Source: Peptoniphilus phoceensis (lineage in GTDB: Bacteria > Bacillota > Clostridia > Tissierellales > Peptoniphilaceae). Taken from it: a stretch of 64,000 nucleotides of DNA. Positions 1 to 9,064 of this stretch are shown piece after piece (positions within the stretch are counted from its first letter, which is position 1; every line of letters starts with the position of its first letter). The DNA is taken from positions 546,501-610,500 of the forward strand of contig NZ_LN999809.1 in the NCBI RefSeq assembly GCF_001517665.2, written 5' to 3'. The notes below the pieces were generated by a model. That model saw only the letters and a list, made by a program, of their open reading frames with translations, ran no database searches and was not told where the DNA came from. The position numbers were made by a program, and so were the translations under genes.

Positions 1-100
1 TAAAATCACCTTTTCATCTATATTAATTTTACAACAAAAAAATCTTTTCTTCATCTTTTTAAAAATATATTTTATTTTATTAATTTTTAAAAAAACAAAT

Positions 101-125
101 AAAAAAAGACTGGAAATTCCCAGCC
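101..125 (-). terminator. Rho-independent terminator of the aro/pab operon
   Basis: On the minus strand a 6-bp stem (GGCTGG with CCAGTC, one G.T pair) and a 6-nt loop are followed at once by a run of seven T. It lies just after the pabC stop codon and closes the eight-gene operon. Confidence 0.75.
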
Positions 126-133
126 TAATTATC

Positions 134-847
134 TTAAAAACCAATATTTTTTAAATCTTTTTCAATCTTTAATTTAATCCTTTGATTATTAAAAATATTA
201 TCATCTATTGCTAATACAGATCTTACGCCCATAAGAGAATTTGAAATAAATACTTCATCAAAATCCTTGATTTCACTATTAGATATTACTTTTTCACGTA
301 TCTTGTAATTATTTATTAAATAATCTCTCATAGTACCCTTTAATAATCCAGAAGAAAGTGTTGGAGTAAAAATTTCATCATCTTTAACAAAAAATATATT
401 TGCAAAGGAAGTTTCTGCCACTTCCTCTCTCTCATTTAAAAATAAAGCAGAATCAAAACCCTTAGATATAGCCCACCTGTGTTCTAAAATATTTTCATAA
501 TAAGAAAGACTTTTGTGATATATCATTTTCGAAGTTGAATTTCTTCTGACAGGTGAAATTTTTAATTTAAAAAGCTTATCTTCATTTCTATAATTATCTT
601 CTCTAGAAGATAGAATAAAATTTTTATCAGAAACTATTATTTTAAGAGCAAAATTATCTTCATCCGCATTTTTTATATAAGAAATAATTTTTTCTTCATC
701 TATCTCTTTTGTAATTCCAAAAAAATCCAAACTATTCTTTAGTCTTTTTAAATGAGCGTCAAGAAAAAGTGCTTTTCTATCAACAACTTTAATTGTCTCA
801 AAAGCTCCCTTCCCAAAAGAGAAACCATCATCAAATTCTATTTTCAT
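134..847 (-). CDS. pabC: Aminodeoxychorismate lyase (class IV aminotransferase fold)
   Basis: A 237-residue PLP enzyme of the branched-chain aminotransferase/4-amino-4-deoxychorismate lyase fold. It is predicted to release 4-aminobenzoate and pyruvate from aminodeoxychorismate, the last step before folate assembly. The probable PLP lysine is K112 (in HKSLSYY), and the class IV signature E-T-S-x-A-N followed by TPTLSSGLLKGTMR is present around residues 143-174. It is the last gene of the aro/pab operon, overlaps the DAHP synthase 3' end by 17 bp, and has GAGGA upstream of its ATG. By sequence alone a D-amino-acid or branched-chain aminotransferase cannot be excluded, but the adjacent pabA-pabB fusion favours the lyase. 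Confidence 0.85.
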   Translation of the reverse strand: MKIEFDDGFSFGKGAFETIKVVDRKALFLDAHLKRLKNSLDFFGITKEIDEEKIISYIKNADEDNFALKIIVSDKNFILSSREDNYRNEDKLFKLKISPVRRNSTSKMIYHKSLSYYENILEHRWAISKGFDSALFLNEREEVAETSFANIFFVKDDEIFTPTLSSGLLKGTMRDYLINNYKIREKVISNSEIKDFDEVFISNSLMGVRSVLAIDDNIFNNQRIKLKIEKDLKNIGF

Positions 848-1619
848 TAAAATCCTCTACATATTTTGCTATCTTTTCATAAGTCTCATAAGAAATAGTT
901 TGTGCAGCATCACTTTTTGCTTCATCTGGATTTGGATGGACTTCAATCATAACACCATCAAGTCCAAGAGCAAGAGTTGCTCTAACCATAGGTTCAATTA
1001 ATTCTCTTTTACCAGTTCCATGACTTGGATCGACAATTACTGGATAGCCAGTTTTTTCTTTAATCATATAAGCTCCAGCTAAATCAAGAGTATTTCTCAT
1101 TTCTGTTTCAAAAGTTCTTATGCCTCTTTCACAAAATATTATATTTTTATTACCTTCAACTTCAATATATTTTGCTGCCATTTCCCATTCTTTTAAAGTT
1201 GCAGAAAATCCTCTCTTTAAAATTACTGGTTTATTTGTTTTGCCAACTTTTTTTAGTAAGGCATAGTTATACATATTTCTTGATCCAATTTGAAAAACAT
1301 CTATATAATCTTTAATTAATTCAACATGATCTTCACTTAAAACTTCAGTGACGATAGGTAGATTTGTTTCCTCTGATGCTTCCTTTAAATATTTAACTGC
1401 ATCAAACCCTATACCTTGAAAATCGAAGGGACTCGTCCTAGGTTTAAAGGCACCACCCCTTAATATATCAAGACCTATATTTTTAAGATCCTTTGCTTCA
1501 TTTACTATATGTTCTCTTGATTCAATTGAACATGGACCCGCAATTAAAATAGGATTACCATCACCAAGATTAATATTTCTAATTTTCACGATTTTATTCT
1601 TACTTAATTTTTCTATCAT
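831..1619 (-). CDS. aroF: 3-deoxy-7-phosphoheptulonate (DAHP) synthase, type I-beta
   Basis: Condenses phosphoenolpyruvate and erythrose-4-phosphate to DAHP, the entry step of the shikimate pathway. The KDO8P-synthase-like I-beta class is shown by GPCSIESREH, GGAFKPRTSPFDFQG, the IGSRNMYN segment, ILKRGFSAT and VDPSHGTGKR. The ATG at 1619 (MIEKLSKN) is chosen. It lies 1 bp after the pabA-pabB stop, and the protein then has about 262 residues, the usual length of the bare catalytic domain. It lacks the N-terminal chorismate mutase domain that the Bacillus enzyme carries; here that domain sits on the AroE-AroK fusion instead. No ACT or ferredoxin-like regulatory domain is visible. Confidence 0.93.
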   Translation of the reverse strand: MIEKLSKNKIVKIRNINLGDGNPILIAGPCSIESREHIVNEAKDLKNIGLDILRGGAFKPRTSPFDFQGIGFDAVKYLKEASEETNLPIVTEVLSEDHVELIKDYIDVFQIGSRNMYNYALLKKVGKTNKPVILKRGFSATLKEWEMAAKYIEVEGNKNIIFCERGIRTFETEMRNTLDLAGAYMIKEKTGYPVIVDPSHGTGKRELIEPMVRATLALGLDGVMIEVHPNPDEAKSDAAQTISYETYEKIAKYVEDFNENRI

Positions 1620-1620
1620 T

Positions 1621-3636
1621 TTAATTTTTGCTTCCCTCAATATATATTTCGTCGAAATTGTTATAGTAAGATTGAAGTGCAAGAAGTGAACCCTTTGCTT
1701 TTAAAACAATTTCATCAAATTCTTCCTCTTCATCCGATAAAAGTATAATTGCTCCTCCAACTCCTATACTAGCTTTATCTTTTTCAATTAAAGCTGTTCT
1801 TATAACAATGTTAAAATCCATAGTGGAATTATTTGATATATATCCAATAGTTCCTGAATAAACACCTCTAGGATAAGTTTCTAGCTCATCAATTATTTCA
1901 AGAGTTCTCTTTTTTGGAGCACCTGTCATAGAACCACCAGGAAAAGTTTTTTCAAGAACATCTATTATATCGACATCATCTCTAATTTTACCTGAAACTG
2001 TAGTTACAAGTTGATGCAAAGTTTTATAGGTTTCTACATCCATTAATTTTGGAACATTAACTGAACCAATTTCACAAAATTTTCCAAGATCATTTCTTAA
2101 AAGGTCTACTATCATTAAATTTTCTGATTTTGTTTTTTCTTCACTTCTAAGTTCTTCAATTAGCTTTCTATCCTCTTCTTCAGACTCTCCTCTTTTAATG
2201 GTACCCTTAATTGGTTTCGTTGAGACAATTTTATTTTTATCAACTTTTAAAAATCTTTCCATAGATGAAGATGCTATTTTTAAATCTTCAAAAGGTAGAA
2301 AGGCACTGTACTGTCCAGGACTTTTCTCTCTGAGTTCCATATAATACTTCTTTCCATCTAATTTGTCAAAGATATCTAATCTATTTGTAAGACAAACTTC
2401 ATAAGTTTCTCCTGCACAAATTAATTCTTTTATCTTTTTTATATCATCTATATAAGTTTTTTTGTCTTTTTCAAATTTTAATTTTGGAAATTCTTTTTTT
2501 GTTTTTTCTTCTATATTATTTTCAAAATCTTCATCTATAATTTTTTTAATATTTTCTATCCAATCTATATCGTCTTTGTAAGATAAAATATAAACTTTCA
2601 TTTCCATGTGATCATAAACTATTGCTCTATCACAATATTTTAAATAGGAGTCAGGATATGGATAAGAGTGTTTATTTTTCACTTTTTCTGTATCTTTTTT
2701 TAATTCATATCCAAAATATCCAATGTAACCCAGCTGAAAATCAAAGGGTAATTCTTCATTATAAGGCCACTTTATTCTATTATTCTTTAAAAAATTAAAA
2801 ATATCTTCGTTAAATGTTTCTTTTTTATTTTGTGATAAATAAATTTTTTCAACAATTTTATCATCGACATTATATTTTAGAATATGCTCTCTTTTTTCAC
2901 TTTGAAGTCCAAAAATTGAAAACCTAGATAGCCCTTCTTCAATTTTACTGCTATCAAGCCAAATAGTTTTATCATCATATGCGTATAATTTTTCATATAA
3001 GACTGATGTATCAAGATTTTTATCAATTATTTCAAAATAAAGTTTATTTTCCTCATAAAAATCCCTGGTAATATTTATAAAATTTTGAATTAATTTTTCT
3101 CCATATTCACTAGCTATAGATTCTGGATGAAATTGTAAGCCATATATTGGTTTTTTCTTATGAGAAATACCCATTACAATGCCATCCTTTGTTCTTGCAT
3201 CAATAGAAATATTTGGAAGTTCCTTATTTTCACATGTTAAAGAATGGTATCTTGTAACTTTAAAATTATTTTCAATTCCTAAAAAAAGATTTTTTCCATT
3301 GTGAACTACTTCACTTTGTCTTCCGTGCATAGGTTCTTCAGCTCTAAGCACTTTTCCACCATTATAAAAATAAATTCCTTGATGACCGAGACAAATCCCA
3401 AGAATTGGTTTGTTCAGTTTTTCTATAACTTCCTTGCAAACACCAAAATCTTTTTCCTTATCTGGACTTCCAGGTCCAGGAGAAATAATAACATTATCAA
3501 ATTCTAAGTCTAAAATTTCTTCAAAAGTCAACTCATCATTTTTTATTACAATAGGTTCTATTCCACTAACTTTTCCTATGAGTTGAAAAAGATTGTAAGT
3601 ATAAGAATCGTAATTATCTATTAATAGTGATCTCAT
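1621..3636 (-). CDS. pabAB: Fused aminodeoxychorismate synthase, PabA-PabB
   Basis: A 671-residue fusion that aminates chorismate to 4-amino-4-deoxychorismate. Residues 1-190 form a class I glutamine amidotransferase with nucleophile C82 (GICLGHQG) and the His/Glu pair in LQFHPES. From about residue 195 follows the chorismate-binding domain with PIKGTIKRG, a DLLRNDLGKF segment and FPGGSMTGAPKKR. The lysine in PIKGT is the PabB hallmark; anthranilate synthase TrpE has PIAGT, so a Trp role is unlikely. It lies between aroQ, which it overlaps by 4 bp, and the DAHP synthase gene. Together with pabC it sends the operon's chorismate towards folate. Confidence 0.92.
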   Translation of the reverse strand: MRSLLIDNYDSYTYNLFQLIGKVSGIEPIVIKNDELTFEEILDLEFDNVIISPGPGSPDKEKDFGVCKEVIEKLNKPILGICLGHQGIYFYNGGKVLRAEEPMHGRQSEVVHNGKNLFLGIENNFKVTRYHSLTCENKELPNISIDARTKDGIVMGISHKKKPIYGLQFHPESIASEYGEKLIQNFINITRDFYEENKLYFEIIDKNLDTSVLYEKLYAYDDKTIWLDSSKIEEGLSRFSIFGLQSEKREHILKYNVDDKIVEKIYLSQNKKETFNEDIFNFLKNNRIKWPYNEELPFDFQLGYIGYFGYELKKDTEKVKNKHSYPYPDSYLKYCDRAIVYDHMEMKVYILSYKDDIDWIENIKKIIDEDFENNIEEKTKKEFPKLKFEKDKKTYIDDIKKIKELICAGETYEVCLTNRLDIFDKLDGKKYYMELREKSPGQYSAFLPFEDLKIASSSMERFLKVDKNKIVSTKPIKGTIKRGESEEEDRKLIEELRSEEKTKSENLMIVDLLRNDLGKFCEIGSVNVPKLMDVETYKTLHQLVTTVSGKIRDDVDIIDVLEKTFPGGSMTGAPKKRTLEIIDELETYPRGVYSGTIGYISNNSTMDFNIVIRTALIEKDKASIGVGGAIILLSDEEEEFDEIVLKAKGSLLALQSYYNNFDEIYIEGSKN

Positions 3637-4073
3637 TTCTGCTCCTTTAAATAATTTTTTAAGTATATAATCGCCTTTTCGTATCCAGAAATTCCGTAAC
3701 CTTCAAAGGACTTTATGGCAAATTTTCTAATAAAATTAACCTGTCTAAAATCTTCACGCTCTGAAAGTTTTGATATATGAACCTCTACCGTAGGTATATT
3801 AACGGCTTTTAAAGCATCAAGTATTGCAACACTTGTGTGTGTATAAGCGGCAGGATTTATAACTATACCATCAAAATTCCTATAAGCATTTTGAATTATA
3901 TCAACAATATCTCCTTCATGATTTGATTGAAATTCTTCTAATTCTATATTTTCTTTACTTGCAAGTTTATCAATTCTTTCTAATAGAGTTTCATAATTTT
4001 CACTGCCATAAATATTAACTTCTCTAATTCCAAGCATATTTATATTTGGACCATTAATCACTAAAATTTTCAT
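3633..4073 (-). CDS. aroQ: 3-dehydroquinate dehydratase, type II
   Basis: Dehydrates 3-dehydroquinate to 3-dehydroshikimate. About 146 residues, the normal length of the small dodecameric type II enzyme. NGPNINMLG opens the protein; the catalytic Tyr lies in EVNIYG, and FQSNHEG, NPAAYTHTS, the His of VEVHISK and the Arg of REDFRQ are all present. The ATG at 4073 is preferred over an in-frame TTG at 4082, because AAAGGAAG lies about 9 nt upstream of it. It overlaps the 3' end of the fused aroE-aroK gene by about 20 bp. Confidence 0.93.
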   Translation of the reverse strand: MKILVINGPNINMLGIREVNIYGSENYETLLERIDKLASKENIELEEFQSNHEGDIVDIIQNAYRNFDGIVINPAAYTHTSVAILDALKAVNIPTVEVHISKLSEREDFRQVNFIRKFAIKSFEGYGISGYEKAIIYLKNYLKEQK

Positions 4074-5565
4074 AATTTTCAACTTCCTTTAAAATTAACT
4101 CTAGATTTTTATCTTTATCTTCTATAACTTTTATTCTAATATTTGATAGATCTTCATAGATTTTATGTCTTTCACAATATAATCTTTTTAAATTGTCTAA
4201 ATTTTTTGAAAGTGGTCTTCCTTCTGTTTCTAAATTTTTCAAATCTCTGTCAAGATAAACAACTAGAGAATTTTGTAGAATTAAATCTCTATTTTCTTCT
4301 CTTAGAACTGTTCCTCCACCAGTAGCAATTACTAGACCTGTTTCTTTACTAATCTTAGAAAGGATTTTAGATTCTAAATCTCTAAAATATTCTTCATCAT
4401 TTTTTTCAAATATTTCAGGAATTTTTTTATTTTCACATTCTTCTATAAGTTGATCTGTGTCCAAAAATTTTCTATTTAGCTTTTCAGCCAAGGCTTTAGC
4501 CATTGTAGTTTTGCCACTTGAAGGCATACCAATAAATACTATATTTGTCATGTCAAATTTTAATTTATCGTAAATTTTATCAATTAAATTTTCATCTAAC
4601 TTTTCATCTAAGAAAAACTTTGCGGCATAAAAGGCTTGAGCAACTAACATCAAAAGACCTGACATAGTTTTAATCTTTAATTTTTTTGCATCTAAAATCA
4701 ATTTTGTATTAAGAGGATTGTAAATTAAATCTATTACTCCTTCAAGTTTATTAAAATTTTCCAAATTAATTTTTGATTCCATATTATTGGGATACATCCC
4801 TATAGGAGTTGCATTTATTATTAAATTATAATCATAAAATTTTTCGATATTATTGTAATTATTTTCTCCAGACCTACTAATAACTACAAAATCTTTTACA
4901 TGCTTATCAAGAAGAAGTTTTTGTAGCATCTTACTGGCACCACCACTACCTAATATTAAAACGTTTTTATTTTTTAAATTTATGCCAAATTTACTTATGC
5001 TATAGTTAAATCCAAGATAATCTGTATTGTAACCTATAAGCTTTCCATTCCTATTAACAATTGTATTTACAGCTCCAATTTCTTTTGCTAGATTATCTAC
5101 TTCATCTAAATATTTCATTGAAATTTCTTTATAAGGAATAGTGACATTTATACCTTTAAAAATTCTATGCTTAAAAAAGCTCCTAAGTTCATTTTCATCT
5201 ATATTACGTAAATAATAGTCATATCTTGATAAAAAATCGTGAATTTCTTTAGATTTGCTATGAGATAAACTTTTTCCAATTAAACCATATTTAAAATTTT
5301 CATTTTTTATTTTTGAAGTTAATTTTTTACTCTCTTTAAAAATTTCACTGTAAATAGGTTCAACTATGTTTTTAAATTCTGGATTAATTGATTTTTCTAA
5401 TTTTTCAATGATAAATTTTTCACGATTCTTATCTTCTATATTTAAATTATTTTTTAACTTATAGCTACCTACTTCTTTTACGATTTCCATCCTATTCTCT
5501 AATAGAGATATAATCTTAGAATCTATTTCATCCAAAATTTTTCTATCTTCCCTAAGATCTCTCAT
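4054..5565 (-). CDS. Trifunctional chorismate mutase / shikimate dehydrogenase / shikimate kinase
   Basis: A 503-residue fusion of three shikimate-pathway modules. Residues 1-85 are an AroQ-class chorismate mutase helix bundle (DEIDSKIISLLENRM, then K38-rich helix). Residues 92-335 are shikimate dehydrogenase, with SLSHSKS, catalytic K146 in NVTIPYK, D182 in GYNTDYLG, a GSGGASK nucleotide-binding loop and NATPIGMYP. Residues 338-503 are shikimate kinase, with Walker A GMPSSGKTT, DTD at 369-371, GGG at 416-418 and EGRPLS as the lid. All key residues are visible, so each domain could be active. The start ATG at 5565 has GGAAGGTG upstream and overlaps the aroC stop. The kinase-last order differs from the fungal AROM protein. 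Confidence 0.93.
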   Translation of the reverse strand: MRDLREDRKILDEIDSKIISLLENRMEIVKEVGSYKLKNNLNIEDKNREKFIIEKLEKSINPEFKNIVEPIYSEIFKESKKLTSKIKNENFKYGLIGKSLSHSKSKEIHDFLSRYDYYLRNIDENELRSFFKHRIFKGINVTIPYKEISMKYLDEVDNLAKEIGAVNTIVNRNGKLIGYNTDYLGFNYSISKFGINLKNKNVLILGSGGASKMLQKLLLDKHVKDFVVISRSGENNYNNIEKFYDYNLIINATPIGMYPNNMESKINLENFNKLEGVIDLIYNPLNTKLILDAKKLKIKTMSGLLMLVAQAFYAAKFFLDEKLDENLIDKIYDKLKFDMTNIVFIGMPSSGKTTMAKALAEKLNRKFLDTDQLIEECENKKIPEIFEKNDEEYFRDLESKILSKISKETGLVIATGGGTVLREENRDLILQNSLVVYLDRDLKNLETEGRPLSKNLDNLKRLYCERHKIYEDLSNIRIKVIEDKDKNLELILKEVENYENFSD

Positions 5566-6647
5566 CTTTCACCTTCCATTACTAAATCAAGGATAGCTAT
5601 TGCTGTTATCATTTCAATAGCAACAAGGGCCCTTGGTACTATTGTAGGATCGTGTCTTCCTACAATTTTTAATTTTTCGTTTGTCCCTTTTTTAAGAGAT
5701 ACTGTGTCTTGAATTTTACCAATGGAACTTGTTGGCTTAATTGCCGTTCTAAATACAATTGGCATAGAAGTTGAAAGTCCTCCTATTATTCCCCCGTGAT
5801 TATTTGACTTTGTTTTTATAAGACCATCTTCATAATAATATTCATCATTATGATCACTTCCTAGCATATTTGAAGATTCAAATCCGCTTCCAAATTCTAT
5901 TCCTTTTATCCCTGGAACCGAAAAAACTGCATGAGAAATAACCGATTCAATTGAGTCAAAAAATGGTTCTCCAATTCCAACTGGCATATTTAAAATGTAG
6001 CTTTCTACAATTCCACCAATAGAATTTTCTTCCTTTTTAACTTTTAAGATTTCTTCTTTCATTTTTTCTCTTACATCTTCATCTATCACTGGAAAAAGTT
6101 GATTTTTAAAATTAGAAAAATTTTCTTCTTTTATATCTTCTAACTTTAAATCAAAATCCTCTATTCCACCTAGTTTTTTAATTCTAGAAAAAATTTTTAT
6201 TCCTCTCTTATCAAGCAGGTCTTCTGCAATTGAGCCTGCTATTACAATAGGTGCAGTCATTCTTCCAGAAAACTGTCCACCGCCTCTTATATCGTTGTTG
6301 GAAGAAAATTTAACGTAAGCAGGATAATCAGCATGTGATGGTCTGGGAAGATCTCTTAAATTTTCATAATCCTCACTTTTTTGATCTTTATTTTCTATAA
6401 TACATGTTAAGGGTGCTCCACAAGTAATATTGTTAACTTCCCCACTAACAATTTTAAAAGAATCTAATTCATTCCTTGATGTAGAAAACTCATTTTTCCC
6501 AGGTCTTCTTCTGTCTAAATTTTTTTCTATTAATTCTCTATTTATTTTATAACCAGCTTTTATTCCATCAATTACAATTCCAATCTCTTTAGAATGTGAT
6601 TGACCAAATAAAGTTACTTTAAAATTTTTTCCAAAACTATAGGACAT
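5562..6647 (-). CDS. aroC: Chorismate synthase
   Basis: FMN-dependent anti-1,4 elimination of phosphate from EPSP, giving chorismate. The protein opens SYSFGKNFKVTLFGQSHS and carries RRPGKNEFSTSR, an RGGGQFSGR segment and SDHND, all typical of the family. The ATG at 6647 (about 361 residues) is preferred over an upstream in-frame start at 6680 because GGAGGTG precedes it by 6 nt. It lies between aroA and the triple-fusion gene with overlapping ends, so it is translated as part of the operon. No flavin reductase gene is nearby. Confidence 0.95.
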   Translation of the reverse strand: MSYSFGKNFKVTLFGQSHSKEIGIVIDGIKAGYKINRELIEKNLDRRRPGKNEFSTSRNELDSFKIVSGEVNNITCGAPLTCIIENKDQKSEDYENLRDLPRPSHADYPAYVKFSSNNDIRGGGQFSGRMTAPIVIAGSIAEDLLDKRGIKIFSRIKKLGGIEDFDLKLEDIKEENFSNFKNQLFPVIDEDVREKMKEEILKVKKEENSIGGIVESYILNMPVGIGEPFFDSIESVISHAVFSVPGIKGIEFGSGFESSNMLGSDHNDEYYYEDGLIKTKSNNHGGIIGGLSTSMPIVFRTAIKPTSSIGKIQDTVSLKKGTNEKLKIVGRHDPTIVPRALVAIEMITAIAILDLVMEGER

Positions 6648-7875
6648 GACAAACACCTCCAAGAGATTCAAAATCTTCATAAAAATTTTTATAAGATTTT
6701 TTTACACACTCACTATCTAAAATTGTAATAGGGCCATCTGCAAAAGTAGCGGCAATAGCAGCTGACATGGCAATCCTGTGATCATTATAAGAATGAATTT
6801 CACAACTTTTAAAACTTCTAACTCCTTTGAAAGAAAAAGAATCTTCATAAACTTGGCTTTCTACTCCCAAATTTCTTAGCATATCAAGTGTAGATTTTAC
6901 TCTGTCACTTTCTTTCAACTTTAATCTCTTAGTATTTATTATATTAATTTCTTTAGCATAAAGAGCTGATAATATTGCCAATATTGGAATAGAATCAGGA
7001 ATATCTTTGGCATCGATTGTAATTTTATCCTTTGCTTCTTTGTTCTTTACAAATTTATAATCTTTTTTTGAGATATTTTCTAAACCCAGTTCACAAAAAT
7101 ATTTCAGAGATTTTTTATCAGCTTGAATTGAATTTTTATTTAGTCCAAGCACTTCTACTCCTGCTGCCAAAAAGAATAAGGCATTACTCCAGTCTTTTTC
7201 TACAATATAATTTTGACTATATAATTTTCCAGAACATTTAAAAGAATTATTTACTTTTTCTATTTTTGCTCCAAATTTTTCCATTACATCAATAGTCATT
7301 TGAATATATGATTTTGATTCAATATCCGTAGTAAGTTCAATATTATAATCTGAATCAGAACTTGCTGAAGCCAGCATAAGACCAGATATAAACTGAGAAC
7401 TTATATTTGCAGTAAGCTTAAAGTTAAAATCCCTTAATTTACCATTTACAAATATTTTTTCATTTTTTTCTTCTATAGAGACTCCATGTTTTGGAAATAA
7501 ATCAAAATAAACTTCATTTGTTCTTGAAATCAAGCTTCCTCTTCTTATTATTTCAGCATCAATACCCAAGCCTGCAACTATTGGCAAAATAAACCTCAAA
7601 CTTGTCCCACTTTCACCTACATCTATAGAAACATTTTTATTAAACTTCTTTGGGGCTTTAATGTAAAATTTACTATCTTTTTTTTTGACTGAAACACCTA
7701 AAGACTTTATACAATTTAAGGAACTTTCAATGTCTTTAGACAAATCCTCAATTTCTAAAATAGATTCTCCTTCTGACAAGGCAGCACAAAAAATTGCTCT
7801 ATGAGCATAAGATTTTGAACTTATTCCTAAAATTTGACCACTTAATTTTTTATTTTCAATAACTCTATTCATCAT
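6637..7875 (-). CDS. aroA: 3-phosphoshikimate 1-carboxyvinyltransferase (EPSP synthase)
   Basis: Transfers the enolpyruvyl group of PEP to shikimate-3-phosphate. About 412 residues in two inside-out alpha/beta domains. SKSYAHRAIF near the N-terminus, GESGTSLRFILPI, KLKESDRVKS and the NDHRIAMSAA segment match PEP- and S3P-binding motifs. Two ATG codons are adjacent (7873-7875 and 7870-7872); which is used does not matter much. It overlaps aroB upstream by 11 bp and aroC downstream by 11 bp. Whether the enzyme is glyphosate-sensitive cannot be judged by eye. Confidence 0.95.
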   Translation of the reverse strand: MMNRVIENKKLSGQILGISSKSYAHRAIFCAALSEGESILEIEDLSKDIESSLNCIKSLGVSVKKKDSKFYIKAPKKFNKNVSIDVGESGTSLRFILPIVAGLGIDAEIIRRGSLISRTNEVYFDLFPKHGVSIEEKNEKIFVNGKLRDFNFKLTANISSQFISGLMLASASSDSDYNIELTTDIESKSYIQMTIDVMEKFGAKIEKVNNSFKCSGKLYSQNYIVEKDWSNALFFLAAGVEVLGLNKNSIQADKKSLKYFCELGLENISKKDYKFVKNKEAKDKITIDAKDIPDSIPILAILSALYAKEINIINTKRLKLKESDRVKSTLDMLRNLGVESQVYEDSFSFKGVRSFKSCEIHSYNDHRIAMSAAIAATFADGPITILDSECVKKSYKNFYEDFESLGGVCHVL

Positions 7876-8908
7876 CTTTCCCTAATTCAATTAATTTTCT
7901 GAGTTCATTAAAATCCATCTTTTTATTAATAACTTCACCAATTTTTACAGGAATTATAACATTTATAAGATTGTTTTTTATTTTCTTATCGTGCTTTAAA
8001 ATTTCTAATATTTCTTCTGTGTCAAAGTCATAATGAGTAGGCAATTTGTGATTTTCATAAGCACTAATTAAATCTTTATAAAAATTATCTTTAGCAAGAC
8101 CCAATTTATAAGAAGCTCTTGCCATATATATAGTTCCTATTCCAATACTTTCACCATGATTTAATTTATAATTTGAAAGAGATTCAATACCGTGACCAAT
8201 GGTGTGACCTAAGTTTAACTTTTGTCTTTTTCCCTTATCCCTTTCATCGTCTTTTACAAATTCTAGTTTTATATTTAGTGATTTATAAATAACTTTTTCG
8301 TAGTCTAAATCTTTTGAAGATTTTAAATAATCAAAAAAATCTTTATCTTTTAGAACCGAATATTTAAAAATTTCTGCAAGCCCATTATTTATATTTCTCT
8401 CGTCAAGGCTTTCTAAAAAACTGTAATCTATATGAACATATTTTGGAAAATAAAATGATCCTATTTGATTTTTTAAGTTCATAAAATTTATTCCATTTTT
8501 CCCACCAACAGATGAATCTATCATTGATAATAAAGTTGTTGGAACAGAAATAAAATCAATTCCTCTTAAATATGTTGATGCAACAAAACCTGATATATCT
8601 CCAACAACTCCGCCTCCAAAGGCTACAATCAAGTCACCTCTATTAAAATTATTTTCCAGTAAAAATTTATTTATATTTATATAATTTTCCATAGACTTAG
8701 ATTTTTCACCAGCTGGAAATTTATAAATAAAATAATTTAAGCCATTCATAATCTTTTTTAATCTTTTTTCATAAAGATTAAAGACATTTTCATCAGTTAT
8801 TACTAAAAACTTTGCTTCCTCATTTTTTAATAAATAATCCCTTAACTTTTTATCTTCTTTATATTCAATATCTATTTTATAATTATTTTCTTTAACTAGA
8901 ATTTCCAT
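7865..8908 (-). CDS. aroB: 3-dehydroquinate synthase
   Basis: Converts DAHP to 3-dehydroquinate, an NAD and metal dependent lyase. About 347 residues. FGGGVVGDISGFVAS and a VPTTLLSMIDSSVGGK segment bind NAD and substrate, and LGHTIGHGIE supplies metal-binding histidines. The ATG at 8908 (MEILVKENN) is chosen because AAGAGGTG lies 6 nt upstream; an earlier in-frame start at 8932 has no such site. It is the first gene of the aro/pab operon, so the operon promoter should lie between here and the zinc importer terminator near 9030. Confidence 0.94.
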   Translation of the reverse strand: MEILVKENNYKIDIEYKEDKKLRDYLLKNEEAKFLVITDENVFNLYEKRLKKIMNGLNYFIYKFPAGEKSKSMENYININKFLLENNFNRGDLIVAFGGGVVGDISGFVASTYLRGIDFISVPTTLLSMIDSSVGGKNGINFMNLKNQIGSFYFPKYVHIDYSFLESLDERNINNGLAEIFKYSVLKDKDFFDYLKSSKDLDYEKVIYKSLNIKLEFVKDDERDKGKRQKLNLGHTIGHGIESLSNYKLNHGESIGIGTIYMARASYKLGLAKDNFYKDLISAYENHKLPTHYDFDTEEILEILKHDKKIKNNLINVIIPVKIGEVINKKMDFNELRKLIELGKDDE

Positions 8909-9028
8909 AAAACACCTCTTAGTACCTATCATCTATCATAAAACAAAGATACTTATAAATAAAGAAGGACTTATATTTATTTCCCATTAAAAAATTTTTT
9001 TATCTTAAACAAATCAAAAATCAACATA

Positions 9029-9064
9029 AAAATAAGAGTGGGGAAAATCCTCACTCTTATTTTT
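9029..9064 (-). terminator. Terminator of the zinc importer operon
   Basis: A 13-bp stem with one G.T pair (AATAAGAGTG against CACTCTTATT and inner GGA/TCC) around an AAA loop. The stop codon of the permease gene at 9057 lies inside the stem, so the operon has almost no 3' untranslated region. Confidence 0.75.

Noticed and set aside
1620-1682. N-terminal extension of DAHP synthase
   Set aside because: The extra residues lie in the 3' end of the pabA-pabB gene and match no part of the family; the ATG at 1619 fits the normal length.
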